Part shown: piece after piece, positions 36,237 to 48,326 of the stretch
How the letters are laid out: each line of letters opens with the position of its first letter
Numbering within the stretch: position 1 is the first letter of the stretch
NCBI GenBank assembly: GCA_014218235.1
Contig: CM024763.1
Span: 79,718,244-79,782,243 of the forward strand
DNA length: 64,000 nucleotides
Origin: Colocasia esculenta
Taxonomy: Eukaryota; Streptophyta; Magnoliopsida; Alismatales; Araceae
Reading direction: 5' to 3'
The notes under the pieces: model-generated
Told to the model about the DNA's origin: nothing
The model's input: only the letters and a program-made list of their open reading frames with translations
The model's database searches: none
Made by a program: the position numbers and the translations under genes

Positions 36237-37106
36237 TCAGGATTGAGAAATCTTGAGTCGGTCTCTGATTACCTGTATGTCCTTTGTGGTACGTTGCACC
36301 ATGTGTGGGCCTAGCCATTGCTGTTCTCCAACCTCATTCCAGCATGTAGGAGATCTACATTTCCTTCCGTAGAGTGCTTCAAACGGTGCCATCTTAATAC
36401 TCGCCTGGTAACTGTTGTTATAGGCGGACTCAATTAGGGGTAGGTGCTCATTCCAATATCCTTGGAAGTCTATAGTGCAGGCTCTCAACATGTCTTCAAC
36501 AATTTGGTTGGTTCTTTCTGTTTGCCCATCAGTTTGTGGATGAAATGCAGTACTAAAGTTGAGTTTAGTACCTAGCGCACCTTGTAGTCCTTTGCAAAAA
36601 TGAGATGTAAATCTCGGATCTCCATCTGAAACAATAGATGATGGAATGCCATGTAGTCTTACAATCTCCTTGATATATAAGGCAGCTAGTACCTACACTG
36701 ACCACTTACTTTTTCTGGCTAGGAAGTGGGTAGATTTGGTTAGCCGGTCAACAATGACCCATATTGCATCGAGTCCACCATGAGTTTTGGGTAACCTCAT
36801 GATGAAATCCATGCCAATGCTTTCCCATTTCCATTCCAGAATATCTAGCGGTCTGAGTACACCAGCAGGGCACAGGTGTTCCGCTTTTACTTGTTGGCAA
36901 GTAAGGTAGTGAGCGGCATGTTTAGCTACCTCTCTTTTCATGTTCGGCCACCAAAACGTTCTTTTCATATCTTGATACATTTTGGTACCTCCTGGATGAA
37001 TAGTATACTTTGTCTTGTGAGCTTCATCCATTAGTCTTCTCTTTAGTTCTTCATTGTCGGGAACACATGTCCTTCTTTGAAAGACAAGCCTTCCGTCTTC
37101 AGTCAT
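36237..37106 (-). pseudogene. B integrase
   Basis: Zinc-binding region with HPGGTKMYQDM and YLTCQQVKAEH (the usual CLTC has lost its first Cys), then MDFIMRLPKTHGGLDAIW. A TAG near 36690 ends this frame. The core resumes with SDGDPRFTSH (usual SDRDPRF) and TERTNQIVEDMLRACT, then ALYGRKCRSPTCW. Upstream part 36693-37106, downstream part 36237-36491. Confidence 0.87.
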
Positions 37107-37166
37107 TGCAAAGTCCGATCTTTCAGTTAGAGTTTCTTTGACATGAACTAAGAATAGATCATCGTC

Positions 37167-37968
37167 TTACTGAGCTTTGATCTCCTCTAGCAGATCAGAT
37201 TGAATCTTGATATTGGCAACCAAGACTCGATCATCTCTGTGTTCAATATTTAAGTCTAACCTTGCGAATTGTTCTAGTAGTTGCATCTCGCCGAGGACTA
37301 GACTTAAGTCAGACGCCATTGGCTTTCTACTAAGAGCATCAGCCACAGCATTTCCCTTGCCTGGATGGTATTGAATGTTGAAGTCGAAATCTTTCAGATA
37401 TTCTAGCCATCTTCTTTGTCTCATGTTGAGTTCTTTCTGGGAGATTAAATACTTCAAACTTTTATGGTCTGAGTAGACAGTGAATTTCTCTCCATACATG
37501 TACTGTCTCTAAATCTTCAAGGCGAAGACCACATCAGTCAGCTTGAAATCATGTACAAGGTAGTTGACTTCTTGTGTCTTCAGTTGTCTTGAAGAATAGG
37601 CAATGACCTTCTCTTTTAGCATCAGTACACACCCTAGCCCAATTCCTGAGGCATCGGTGTAGACAGAGAAACCTTCTCCCTCTATAGGCAGAGTAAGAAC
37701 AGGTGCTGAGGTAAGGCAGTCTTTGAGAGTTTGGAAACTTTTCTCACACTCTTTACTCCAGGAGTATGGATTCTCCTTTCGTGTCAGATGCGTGAGAGGA
37801 ATGGCGATCTTGGAAAAGTCCTTGATGAACCGCCTGTAATAGCCAGCCAGCCCAAGAACTTCTGATTTCGGTGACGTTGGTTGGTCTCTCCCAGTTGAGT
37901 ACAGCTTCAACATTGGAGGGATCAACGAAGATGCCTTCTATGGAGATGACATGGCCCAAGAAGGACAC
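37167..37968 (-). pseudogene. B RNase H and end of RT
   Basis: LAGYYRRFIKDFSKIAIPLTHLTRKENPYSWSKE leads to YTDASGIGLGCVLM, SRQLKTQEVNYLVHDF and, after a stop near 37505, SDHKSLKYLISQKELNMRQ and GNAVADALSRKP. A shift near 37850 links it to FLGHVIS at about 37965. Confidence 0.87.
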
Positions 37969-38019
37969 TTCTTCGAGCCAGAATTCGCACTTGCTAAGCT
38001 TTGCGTACAGCTTGTTGTC

Positions 38020-38657
38020 TCACAAGACTTGTAGTGCTATCTTCAGGTGTTCTTCATGCTCTTCCTTGGTCTTGGAGTAAATGAGGATATCGTCGAGGAA
38101 GACGACCACAAACTTGTCAAGGTATGGCCGATATATGCTATTCATGAGTTGCATTAAGGCTGCAGGATCATTGGTTAGACCGAAAGGCATAACGACGAAT
38201 TCATAATGTCCATACCTGCTCCTGAAAGTTGTTTTGAAAATATCGACATCCTTGATCCTCATTTGGTGATAGCCAGATCGAAGATCGATCTTGGAGAAAT
38301 ATTGCGCTCCAAATATTAGGTCGAATAGTTCATCGACCCTAGGCAATGGGTATTTGTTCTTGATGGTGAGCTGATTGGGTTGACGATAGTCGATGCACAA
38401 CCTCATCGATCCATCTTTCTTCTTAACGAACAGTACAGGTGCTCCCCATGGGGAAGTACTTAGTCTGATGAACCCCCTTTTCTAGTATCTCCATCAGTTG
38501 CGCTTCTAGCTCTTTGAGTTCGGCACCAGTACGGTTGACGCGATACTGGGGCAGCTCCAGGGATCAACTCTATGGCGAAGTTGACATCACATTTCGCGGG
38601 AATCCCTGGCAGATCTTCCGGGAACACATCGGGGTAATCCTGAACTATGTAAATGTC
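38020..38657 (-). pseudogene. B reverse transcriptase core
   Basis: The frame 38020-38406 has MRLCIDYRQPNQL, NKYPLPRVDELFD, SKIDLRSGYHQMRI, MPFGLTNDPAALMQL and the catalytic box FLDD (38090-38101), where this family otherwise reads FIDD. The N-terminal part (38410-38657) includes LFVKKKDG in a shifted frame and a rearranged LKELEAQL region near 38510, where the phrase present in C at 49090-49130 is shortened. Confidence 0.87.
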
Positions 38658-39461
38658 TTATATCTTAGCACCCTTCTTTTCCACAACTACGGCTGCTAGG
38701 AAAGCAATACAACCTTTCCTTATCATGTTGTGGGCTTTTATGGCGGAGACTAGAGACATCCGTCTCCTATGTCTAATCCTAGAGAATGCCAATTTAGGAA
38801 AGTCACTAAAGGTAACCTTCCCTTTCTTACATACGACATTTGCCCCATGTGCAGACAACCAGTCGGCTCCCAAAATTACATCATAGCCTTCCATGGGCAT
38901 ACACACCAGGTCGGCTTTTAGGTTATGGTCTCCGATCATTACATCGGCAGAGGGAAAATATTTGTTCAATTTCTCCTTTTCCCCTAGTAGCGTTGTGACA
39001 GAGAACTCACAACCTATGGATATAGGTTTAGCATTCACAGTAACAACAAAGTTTTGAGATATAAATGAATGAGTGGCTCCAGTATCAAATAAAACAAATG
39101 CTAATAATGAGAAAACTTGAAGGGTACCTTCTACCATGTCACCCTCCATAGCAGGTTCCTCATCATGCATGGCTTGTAGTCGGCCCTGTTTCTTAGGCGC
39201 ATTAGGGTGCCTTTCATTCTCTTTCAGTAGCGGGCACTCGGGGATGCAGTGCTCGCGACTTCCGCAGCGCAGACACGCTCCGGCTTTCCTCAAGCATTCA
39301 TCAGCTGTGTGACCAGGCTTGTCACAATGTTTGTAGTGGCTCTTTGTTGGAGTGTTGGGTACGAAAACCTTCGGTTTCCTTTCTTGGCTGGATCCCTCCG
39401 TGATGTTGAAGGGACGCTTCTTGCCATTGGTAGGCTTAGCAGATGACTGACCCGAGGTCAC
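38658..39461 (-). pseudogene. B nucleocapsid zinc knuckles and protease
   Basis: A 267-codon frame with two cysteine-rich knuckles (HCDKPGHTADEC and CLRCGSREHCIPEC, about 39230-39335) and the protease site LFDTGATHSFIS (about 39060-39095). MPMEGYDVILGADWL and VTFSDFPKLAF follow. It ends at a TAA just before the IVQDYPDVFPEDL lead-in of RT. The first knuckle has lost its first Cys (YKHC instead of CKHC). Confidence 0.88.
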
Positions 39462-40122
39462 TTCCTTCTTGATGAACTTCCCTTTGATACAGTCTGTGAA
39501 GTCCGTAACATCTTCCAGTAGCTAAGCCTTCTTCACCATCTTGGCGTAGGTTTAGATGTCGAGAGGTGCCAGTTGAGTGATGTAGTTGGGCTTAAGGCCG
39601 TTTAGAAAATGCTTAGCCTTCATCCTTTCAGTGTTCACTAGATGTACAGCATAGCGAGCCAGCCTAGAGAACTGGGCTTCATATTCGGCCACAGTCAAAC
39701 TCTGTTGTTTAAGAGCAGCGAATTCCGCAGCCTTCCTTTCTTGAACATGCTCGGAAATGTACTTGGAGTTGAAAGCTTCTTTAAACTCGTTCCAGGTGAA
39801 TTTCCCGTTCTCTCTAGTAGCTTCTACTGACTCCCACCAAGCGTGGGCGTCCTTCTCTAGTTGAAATGTAGCCAGTAGCAGCTTATCCCCGGCTGCGCAT
39901 TGCATGACATGGAAAATCCTTTCCGTTTCTTTCAGCCAATGCTCAGCTTCATCTGGATCTATGGATCCACTGAACCTAGGCGGGTTCAGACTTCTGAAGT
40001 TACGATACAGATCGCCTGCACCGACACCGATTACCCCCACCTTGGGTAGCTTGCATGATGGCACGAGTCAACTCTTGGATGGTTTGTTGCATGCCCCTCA
40101 TTTGAGCATGTTCAGCAGTCAT
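39462..40122 (-). pseudogene. B gag capsid region
   Basis: The ATG at 40122 gives MTAEHAQMRGMQQTIQEL. A shift near 40060 leads to the long frame 39552-40064 with SLNPPRFSGSIDPDEAEHWL, LATFQLEKDAHAWWESV and ERKAAEFAALKQQSLTVAEYEAQF, the retrotrans_gag pattern. Stops at 39552 and near 39523 break it. Unlike E2, no intron-like gaps interrupt LATFQLEKDAHAWW. Confidence 0.88.
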
Positions 40123-40308
40123 CTTGATGGCTTAGTTCCTACAAAATAATATTTATTGTCATGATATCGATGTGGAATTTAATTCATGCGTGTGTGAGTT
40201 CATTTTAGCTAGTTACCCTTAGCTCTAACCACAACTCACATAGGTAGGATAATTGACTCTAGTTGAGGCAGGTTAACCTAGATCATCCTATACTTAAGAA
40301 TAACCTAG

Positions 40309-40320
40309 GCTCTGATACCA
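40309..40320 (-). other. Primer binding site of B
   Basis: Minus strand TGGTATCAGAGC, six bases inside the 5' LTR end, matching initiator tRNA-Met. Confidence 0.92.
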
Positions 40321-40326
40321 CAAAAC

Positions 40327-43283
40327 TGTCACGCCCCGACGCAGAATATCGAAACGTGAGGCAGTTGCAAGGAAAGGTATAGAGCGAGTACTAGACATCA
40401 ATCCATTGCACAATGAATAATACTAAAGAAAATTCATTTCATTAATAACTTTCCAATGTCTAGTTACAACCACTAATATCAGAGCCAATCTATAGGGCCC
40501 AATTACATTGAAATAAAGCAAAAGACTAAACTTAGTTACTACAACGCTAAGCATAGGGCTAGGACGCTAGGGTACTCATGACATCACTCCAAGTTGTTCC
40601 CGTCCTCTTGAGTGTATGGTTCATCCTCAGTCTCACCTGAGAAGACAACGACAAATAACGCAGGGTGAGCGAACATCGCCCAGTAGGACTTAAATCTCAG
40701 GCTCAAGCAGGCTTTAAGTAATTAATGCTTTAAAGGCAGAGTAACTAATGATAGAACGGGAGAGAGAGTCAAGTAAAAGATAGCATGACAGTCCGTGAAC
40801 GAAATAGCAAGACTTTCCAAATATAGACTTTCCAAAAATAGCACAAGTGTCGAGAATGGCACAATAATAGCATGATAGCACAATGTCAAGTATAGAAAGA
40901 TGGCCATAGTACAAATAGCACAACGAGTATAGCATAGCACTTTGTTGTCAATGGACAATGCCAGAATATAGCACTTTTGATTGTCATTTAGATAGTCGAG
41001 ATAGATAGCACTTGAGTGTAATGCCAAACACTCTGATCATTTAACTCCCATGGGCACTAGCACTTTCGGGAGCACATCCCAGGACCAGATCGGGCCCTTT
41101 ATATGTTGCTAGGCATTGGTTATATTGTTTATCATTAGAGAATCAGTCAATGACCAATATAGAGTACCAAGAAGTAGATAAAAGCACTAGATGAATTGAC
41201 GAGATAGTAGAGTGAACATGAATAGATGAGCGAGTGGAGTATAAATGAGAACTAGTGGACATTGCACGTAACACGTCGAGTAAACAGGCGATAGTAACAG
41301 TTGCACAACACGCGCACGTGGTGTTGGCAGTCCGGTGGAACTCACAACCCTTCCGCTGGCCATGTTAAGCACAAGCACAGAGGTCCGGCGTGATTCAAGA
41401 TGAGAGCGAACTTCTAATAGCCGTTTGGTTCTTATTGATCCCTAAAGGGTGTAATAGGTGTTAGGGTACAACCTGCTCATTGACCATGTGGGAATCCATG
41501 GACAGAGGAGACTTACGGAGGCCTTGATCACAGACTCACTGGTCTGGCAGAAGAAGTATCCGTCGGAGAGTTCGTCCAAGTCAAGAGAGTGTGTATATAT
41601 AGAAACAAGGCTCGACGTTCTAGAGGAATTCTAGAACAGTGGAGCGTCGAGATCGGTGTTCCAAAACAACGCGAGAAATGAGAGCAAGTTGATTTAAAAT
41701 TTTTGATAATTACCTGATGGGTTATGTATCATATTCGTGCCAATTAAGCCATATTTGGATGGTTCAAAGTGTGTGCTTGTGTCGTAGAAATCATAGATGG
41801 AAACTAGTCACGTTAATGTATTTTAAATCACCTATAAGTGTTCAATTTATATTGAATGAATTTACTGCGGGTATAACAGGCATTAAAGGGTATAAACACA
41901 ATAGATGATTAGAGCGTTGCAAATTAGGGGTTTTTCTGCAAAAACTTTTGAATGCGACGCACCCCAGTAAGGGTCGCAACGGGTACAGCGAAGATGGCGA
42001 CAGGTATTTAGATGGATCGCGACGGGTCTGTCAGACCAGGCACAGTGATCGCGACGGCGATGCATGTCGCGTTCAGAATGCGACTGGCAGTCTGTCACAA
42101 CAAGACACCAGATCGCAACCTATCGGGTCATCGTGTTCTGGTGGTCTGTACCCGAGTCCGACAGGATTCAAACATGACTTTGGATTGCGGGCCAAATGGA
42201 GTGTATTTGATATAGGAGACTTTAGAAAATAAGAACAATTAGCACAGTTGATGAAAAATCATGAAACCAATTTTAATCATCTCTGGACATGCAAGGGTAC
42301 TTCCCATAATTAGGAATTTGCAAACAACGAAGGTTTCAACATGGTTTAATCAAGGTAATCATGAAGCACATATAACAGTACATAGAGGGGATCAACGAAT
42401 TAATTCACATGATAGGATGGACGGAAATTAGGGCTTTTAGGGGCAAAAGAAAAGTAACATGTATCAGAACATCCAGTAAAAATTTTGTGGCCTGGGATTA
42501 AGTACACATGAAGAACAAAATTAAAAATGAAGGGTCGGGGTCATGCAAGTTCCAGAACTTCAACAATTCATAACAAAACATTGAGGCGATGGAAAATTAG
42601 GAAATTGGGGGGCATGGTTCCAGATGTTGGAAAGACCCTACCATTAAAATTATACAAATTATGCTTGTGAAAATGCCTACCGTTGATCATTTTCGTCTTC
42701 TAGGGTTAAGAACTTGAAGAACTCGGGGAAGAACTTCGGAGATCCCTCTTCTCCATGAATTCTCCTCCTCTTGGCCTCTCTTCCTGGTCTAGCAACCTCT
42801 TGGCATGAGCTAGGGCCGGCCATGAGGGTTTAAGAGAAGTATTTAAGCTTCTCTCTATTCCCTTTCTTAGTTTAAGTCTAACTCCTATTAAATACCGAAT
42901 TTCCTATTTTCCTCTCCCCTTTTTAACCAAGAGATGTCCTAATTGGGTTAGGATGGGAGCTAATTTTGTGGGCAACACATTTGGGTAGGTTTAGGAATCC
43001 CATTCCAACTCAAACTTCCTTTTTAATACATTAAATGCTTCTTTTATATTTAAGCATTATTTTTGTTACGAATTTAGAGTAATTTCCCATTATTCCCCTT
43101 TTAAAAATCCATATCTCGGCCCACTAAATTCTAATGGGTCCCTTTAACAAAACCCATTACGAGTTTTATTTAATTCCCTTTCCATTAATTTCCTATGTCA
43201 TTTATTTTCCTTTAATTGATTTTTCTAACAAATTTTAATATTATGTAAATTTTTAATTTTGTTCAAAAATTTAGGTTGCTACA
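40327..43283 (-). mobile_element. 5' LTR of B (2957 bp)
   Basis: Ends TGTAGCAACCT and GGGGCGTGACA in element orientation, aligned to the 3' LTR. It is followed on the plus strand by the ATCTC duplication (43284-43288). Confidence 0.94.
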
Positions 43284-44080
43284 ATCTCCCTCTCATCGTG
43301 TCTCTATCTAACCATTTATTATCTGCAGATTTTTCGAGTTTCTTATGATAGACCTGCTACAACTGTCAGGAGACACGTTTCAAGATGAGAGACAATAGAC
43401 ACTTCAACGGATACTTCCTCGAGAGAAGATAAATAGAAGTGTGTTGACGCTATGGAACATTATCTTTTCGGATAGAAAGATAGAAAAGCTCAATCCTTCA
43501 TTCAGAAAAAGTCGCTTGCCTTAGCTTCCCACAAAGCATTGCTTCTCTGTTTCTTCTTGAGTGTGAGAGCTTATTTTAGATTTGAGAGAACCTCTTCTTA
43601 GTATAATTCATTTTGTCTCTCAGTTTCTGCCTCAGATCAAGCATTGTATTGTTTCTATTAGCTAGGTCTAGGGGCCATCACCTCTTTACTCATCTTTGAG
43701 TGCTCCTCTTCATTTGTGAAGAGAGGATCTGCTGTGGCGTGGGTGGTTTCTTCCCTATTGTAGAAAGGAAGACCCGTGGTAATAGGTGGTGTATTGCCTC
43801 TTCGTGGAGTGAAGAGAAGGCTAGGTGGTGCTGGATGTGTAAGTGTCATTGAGGGGGACTGTACCCTTGGTTGTTGAATCCCAGGTTGTTGCTTGGGGAC
43901 TAGACGTAGGACTCCTTGTGAAAGGAGATCTGAACCAGGATAAAATCAATGTTGTTAATGTGTTGGCTTTTATCTCCTTATCCACTACTCATTAAATCTA
44001 ACTGTTTCATTTAGTATTTATAATGTTATTTTGTCTCCGAATATTTCTAAGATAAATTTTGTCTCCGAATATTTCTAACA
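43284..44080 (+). mobile_element. Second copia LTR, R-U5 part (right of insertion B)
   Basis: Resumes the LTR interrupted at 32751. The phrase GAGGGGGACTGTACCC and the following TAGACGTAGGACTCC...GAACCAGGATAAAAT (about 43853-43945) match the E1 LTR in reverse orientation. A 25-base stretch (TTTTGTCTCCGAATATTTCTAA) is doubled at 44030-44077. The likely end is CTAACA at 44080. Only a poor PBS-like match (GTATCAGACA) follows, so this is a solo or truncated LTR. Confidence 0.65.
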
Positions 44081-44414
44081 CGAGAGTGATGTATCAGACA
44101 CTTCATGATGATTCTCAGCCTTTATATGATGTGTGCATTTGAGATTTGCAACAAAAATGCGAATTTTTAAGGGTTCTGTGCAAAAATTGAGAAAGCGACA
44201 GCCCAGGCGTCGTGATCCTGAATGCGACCAATCAACGGTCGCTACCTTGATTGAGAACACGATAAGAAGCCTGTCGCAACCTAAAATGAACACGACAGGC
44301 TTCTTGTCGTGACCACAGGCCCGAGGCAGTTTTGAATTCCAGCCCCATGCAACCCCTCTTCTTTTCCTCCTTTGCTTCTCTCTCCTCTTTCCCCTTCTTT
44401 CTCCGGCGACAGAG
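44081..44414. other. Sequence left of C, continuing at 53871
   Basis: About 330 bases that are continuous with 53871 once C and one target copy are removed. It holds a GTCGC/GCGAC-rich segment (44190-44320) followed by a CT-rich leader-like stretch that continues after C. It lies upstream of the plant-mobile-domain gene and may be the 3' LTR or promoter region of the Tat element. No LTR end could be fixed. Confidence 0.4.
44410..44414. repeat. Target site duplication CAGAG of C (left copy)
   Basis: CAGAG directly precedes element C and recurs directly after it at 53871-53875. Confidence 0.93.
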
Positions 44415-46284
44415 TGTCACGCCCCGATGCGGAATATCGGAACGCGAGGAAGTTGCAAGTAAACGGGTATAGAGCGAGTACTAGACATCAAACCATTGGA
44501 CAAGAATAAATACTAAAGCAAATTCATTTCATTAATAATCTTTCAAATGTCTAGTTACAACCACTAATATCAAGGCCGTTCTATAGGGCCCAATTACATT
44601 GAAATAAAAAGTAAAAAACTAAACTAGGATTCTAACATAATGCTAGGATGCTAGGGTGCTCATAACATCACTCCTGGTCGTTCCCGTCCTCTTGAGTGTA
44701 TAGTTCATCCTCGGTTTCACCTGAGAACACAACGACAAATAACGCAGGGTGAGCGATAATGCCCAGTAGACTTAAATCTCAATAGCCAAGCAAGCTTTAA
44801 CTGATTAATGTATTAAAAGGCATAGTAACTAATGATAGAGCGAGTGAGTCAAGTAACGTGAGAGATAGCATGATAGCACGTGAACGAAATAGCACAAGTT
44901 TCCAAATATAGTACGAGAGTCGAGCATAGCACAAATAGCAAGATGGCCATAGCACAAATAGCACAAAGTATAGCAATAGCACAACGGGTATAGTATAGCA
45001 CTTTTTATCAATAGACAACGAGAGAACATAGCACTTTTGATTGTCATTTAGATAGTCGAGAAAGATAGCACTCGAGTATAATGCCAAACACTCTGATCAT
45101 TTAACTCCCATGGGCACTATCACTTTTGGGCGCACATCCCAGGATCAGATCGGGCCCTTTGTATATTGTCAGACATTGGTTATATTGCTTATCTTTAGAC
45201 AATCAGGCAATGGCCAATATAGAGTACCAAGAAATAGATGAGAGTACTAGATGAACAGACGAGATAGCAGAGTGAACGTGAATAGATGAGCGAGTAGAGT
45301 ATAGATGAGAGCTAGTGAACATTGCACATAAAACGTCGAGTAAACAGGCAATAGTAACAGTTGCACAACACGTGCACTTGGTGTTGGCAGTCAGGTGGAA
45401 CTCACGACTCTTCCAATGGCCATGTTAAGTATAGGTCCAAAGGTCCGGCGTGATTCAAGATAAGAGCAAACTTCTAATAGCCGTTTGGATCATGTTGATC
45501 CCTAAAGGGTATCATAGGTGTTAGGGTACAACCGGCTCATCGACCATGTGGAAATTCATGGACAAAGGAAACTTACAGAGGCCTTGAACAAAGACTCACT
45601 AGTCCGATAGAAGGAGTATCCGACGGAGAGTTCGTCCAAGTCAAGAGAGAGTGTGTATATAGAAACAAGTGCTCGATGTTCTAGAGGAATTCTGGAACAG
45701 TGGAGCGTCGATAACGGTATTCCCAAAACAACGCGAGAAACGAAGACAAGTCTTATTTAAAGTATGACAATTTAATTACATAAATTACCCGATACATTAT
45801 GAAATATTTTCATACCAAATTAAGTCATATTGGATGGTTCAAGTGTGTGCACGAAATTGTAGATAGAGAATGATCATGTGCATGTATTTTAAGCACACAT
45901 AGAGGTTTAATTTATGACAAGTGTAAATTTCGATGTGTATGACTGTTAGCAAAGTGTACAAGTACTGTAGAGAGTCAGAGCATCGAACTTTGGGGGGTTT
46001 CATGCAAAAACTCTTATCGTGACATACCTTAATGAGGGTCGTGACGGGGTCAACTGAGATCGCGACGGGGTCTTGTACAGGTTGCGACGGCTCATTGGTT
46101 CAGGCAGACAGATCGCGACGTGCTCGTCAGACTGGGCAGCAGATCGCGACGACAGGCCCTATCGCGATCAGATCGCGACAAAAGGCTCTGTCGCGATAGC
46201 CCTATGAACGCGGCCTATTGGGCCATCGTGTTCACAGGGTCTGCGCTCGAGTCCGACCGGGAAAGGCCAATCTAGGTTGCTACA
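44415..46284 (-). mobile_element. 3' LTR of C (1870 bp, internally deleted)
   Basis: Homologous to the 5' LTR at both ends but about 1.1 kb shorter. After GTCCGACCGGGAAAGGCC the sequence jumps to TCTAGGTTGCTACA at 46271-46284, skipping what corresponds to about 52767-53858. The LTR ends and polypurine tract are intact, so the loss is internal to this LTR. Confidence 0.92.
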
Positions 46285-46302
46285 TCCTCCCCCTCTTAAA
46301 AG
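46285..46302 (-). other. Polypurine tract of C
   Basis: Minus strand CTTTTAAGAGGGGGAGGA before the 3' LTR, identical to that of B. Confidence 0.88.
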
Positions 46303-46326
46303 AATTTGGTCCCCAAAGTCATATGA

Positions 46327-46871
46327 TCATTCAGGAGAGAATGTCTTAACGAAAAGATCGGGGTAGTTCCGTCTGATGATTCCTTCCGATTCTCATGTGG
46401 CTTCTTCCACTCTGCGATTATTCCATAAGACTTTAACCATGTGGGTGGGACGGTTCCTGAGCTGTTGTGCCTTCCGTTCCAGTATCTTGACTGGCTTCTC
46501 TTCATAAGTCACATTCTTGTTTAATACCAGCTTCTCGTGGCGAATGATGTGTGTAGGATCATATATATATTTCCTGAGCAGACATGGAGCACATTGTGTA
46601 CACATGCCAGATCCGGTGGCAACGCCAGTCCATATGCAACCTCACCAATCCTTTCGAGTACTTCAATAGGACAGATAAATCTAGGACTGAGCTTTCCTTT
46701 CACACCAAATCTTTGGATGCCACGAGTAGGCGACACTTTTAAGAATACATGATCACCGACTTGAAATTCTAAGTCTCGCCTTCTTTTGTCGGCATAGCTC
46801 TTTTGTCTAGACTGAGCAGTCTTAAGCCAGTCTCTAATCACCTGAATGTCCTTTGTTGTTCGTTGTACCAT
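46327..46871 (-). pseudogene. C integrase tail and chromodomain-like segment
   Basis: RQKSYADKRRRDLEFQ, GDHVFLKVSPTRG and RFICPIEVLERIGEVAYGL (usual GPFEVLERIGEVAYRL) run to about 46600. There a short loss within HVSMLRKY shifts the frame. KVLWNNRRVEEAT follows and stops at 46393. The family stop TGA is at 46325-46329. Confidence 0.85.
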
Positions 46872-46931
46872 ATCCGGGCCTAGCCATTGCTGTTCTCCTA
46901 CCTCATTCCAACATGCAGGAGATCTACAATT

Positions 46932-47915
46932 TCATCCGTACAGTGCTTCGAACGGTGCCATCTTGATGCTTACCTGGTAACTGTTATTATAGGCGAACTC
47001 AATAAAAGATAGGTGTTCGTTCCAGTATCCTTGGAAGTCTATAATGCAAGCTCTCAACATGTCTTCCACTATTTGGTTGGTTCTTCCAATTTGCCCATCA
47101 GTTTGTGGATGGAATGCGGTACTAAAGTTGAGTTTAGTACCTAGTGCACCTTGCAGTCCTTTACAAAAATGAGATGTAAACCTCGGATCTCGATCCGAGA
47201 CAATAGATGATGGAACACCATGTAGTCTTACAATCTCCTTGACATATAAGGCAGCTAGTACTTCTACCGACCACTTACTCTTTACAGGCAGAAAATGGGC
47301 GGATTTGGTTAGTTGGTCCACAATGACCCATATGGCGTCGAGTCCTCCATGAGGCTTGGGTAAACCTATGATGAAGTCCATGCCAATGCTTTCCCATTTC
47401 CATTCCGGAATATCTAGCGGTCTGAGTACACCAGCAGGGCGCAAGTGTTCTGCTTTTACTTGTTGGCACGTAAGGCAATGTGAGGCATGTTCAGCTACCT
47501 CTCTTCTCATATTCGGCAACCAAAATGTTCTTTTCATGTCTTGATACATTTTGGTACCTCCAGGATGAATAGTGTACTTTGTCTTGTGAGCTTCATCCAT
47601 TAGCTTCCACTTCAGTTCTTCATTATCGGGGACGCTTGTCCTCCCTTGGAACACCAGTCTTCCATCCTCAGTCATAGCAACGTCTAGTCTTTCAGTTAAG
47701 GTTTCCTTGATGCGAACTAAGAATGGATCATTATCTTGTTGGGTTTTAATCTCTTCCAGAAAGTCGGATTGAATCTTGATATTGGCAATCAAGACTCTAT
47801 CATCTCTATGTTCAATATTTAGGTCTAACCTTGCGAATTGTTCTAGTAGTTGCATCTCGCCAAGGACTAGACTTGAAACAGATGCCATCAGCTTTCTACT
47901 AAGAGCATCAGCCAC
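46932..47915 (-). pseudogene. C integrase with end of RNase H, long open frame
   Basis: A 327-codon open frame starting in MADALSRKLMAS, the end of RNase H. It covers HPGGTKMYQDM and CLTCQQVKAEHL (zinc region), MDFIIGLPKPHGGLDAIW, SDRDPRFTSH, DGQIGRTNQIVEDML with the Glu aligned to the catalytic Glu of relatives shifted by one substitution (usual DGQTERTNQI, here IGR), and ALYG. All zinc and the first two acidic residues are present, but the Glu of TERT is Gly. It stops at 46932 where GRKCRSP is expected. Confidence 0.88.
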
Positions 47916-48326
47916 GTCATTACCCTTGCCTGGATGGTATTGGATGTTGAAGTCGAAATCCTTCAGATATTCTAGCCATCTTCTCTATCTCATGTTGAGT
48001 TCCTTCTGGGAGAATAAGTACTTCAGGCTTTGATGGTCTGAGTAGACAGTGAACTTTTCACCATATAAGTAATGTCTCCAGATCTTCAAGGTGAAGACCA
48101 CGGCAGCCAACTCAAGATCATGCACGGGGTAGTTGACTTCATGCGTCTTCAGTTGTCTTGAATAATAAGCAATGACATTCTCCTTTTGCATTAATACACA
48201 ACCTAGCCCAATCCCTGAGGCGTCTGTATAGACAGAGAAACCTTCTTCCTCTATTGGCAGAGCAAGAACAGGTGCTGAGGTAAGGCAATCTTTAGGAGTT
48301 TGAAAACTTTTCTCACACTCTTTACA
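47916..48326 (-). pseudogene. C RNase H, middle part
   Basis: YTDASGIGLGCVLMQKENVIAYYSRQLKTHEVNYPVHDLEL and SDHQSLKYLFSQKELNMR. A stop follows NMR near 47985 and another separates the segment from the RT frame at 48327 (a TAG in the phrase after NPYF). Confidence 0.85.

Larger units (their letters stand above)
32752..43283 (-). mobile_element. Complete Ty3/gypsy element B (same family as A and C)
   Basis: A 10.5-kb minus-strand element with LTRs at 32752-35711 (3') and 40327-43283 (5'), a primer binding site, gag-pol, a polypurine tract and 5-bp target duplications. It carries the Del/Tekay-like chromodomain end. It is nested in a plus-strand copia LTR. Stops and shifts break gag-pol. Confidence 0.96.

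Noticed and set aside
44081..44110. Primer binding site after the second copia LTR
   Set aside because: GTATCAGACA matches only part of TGGTATCAGAGC and no copia internal sequence follows.
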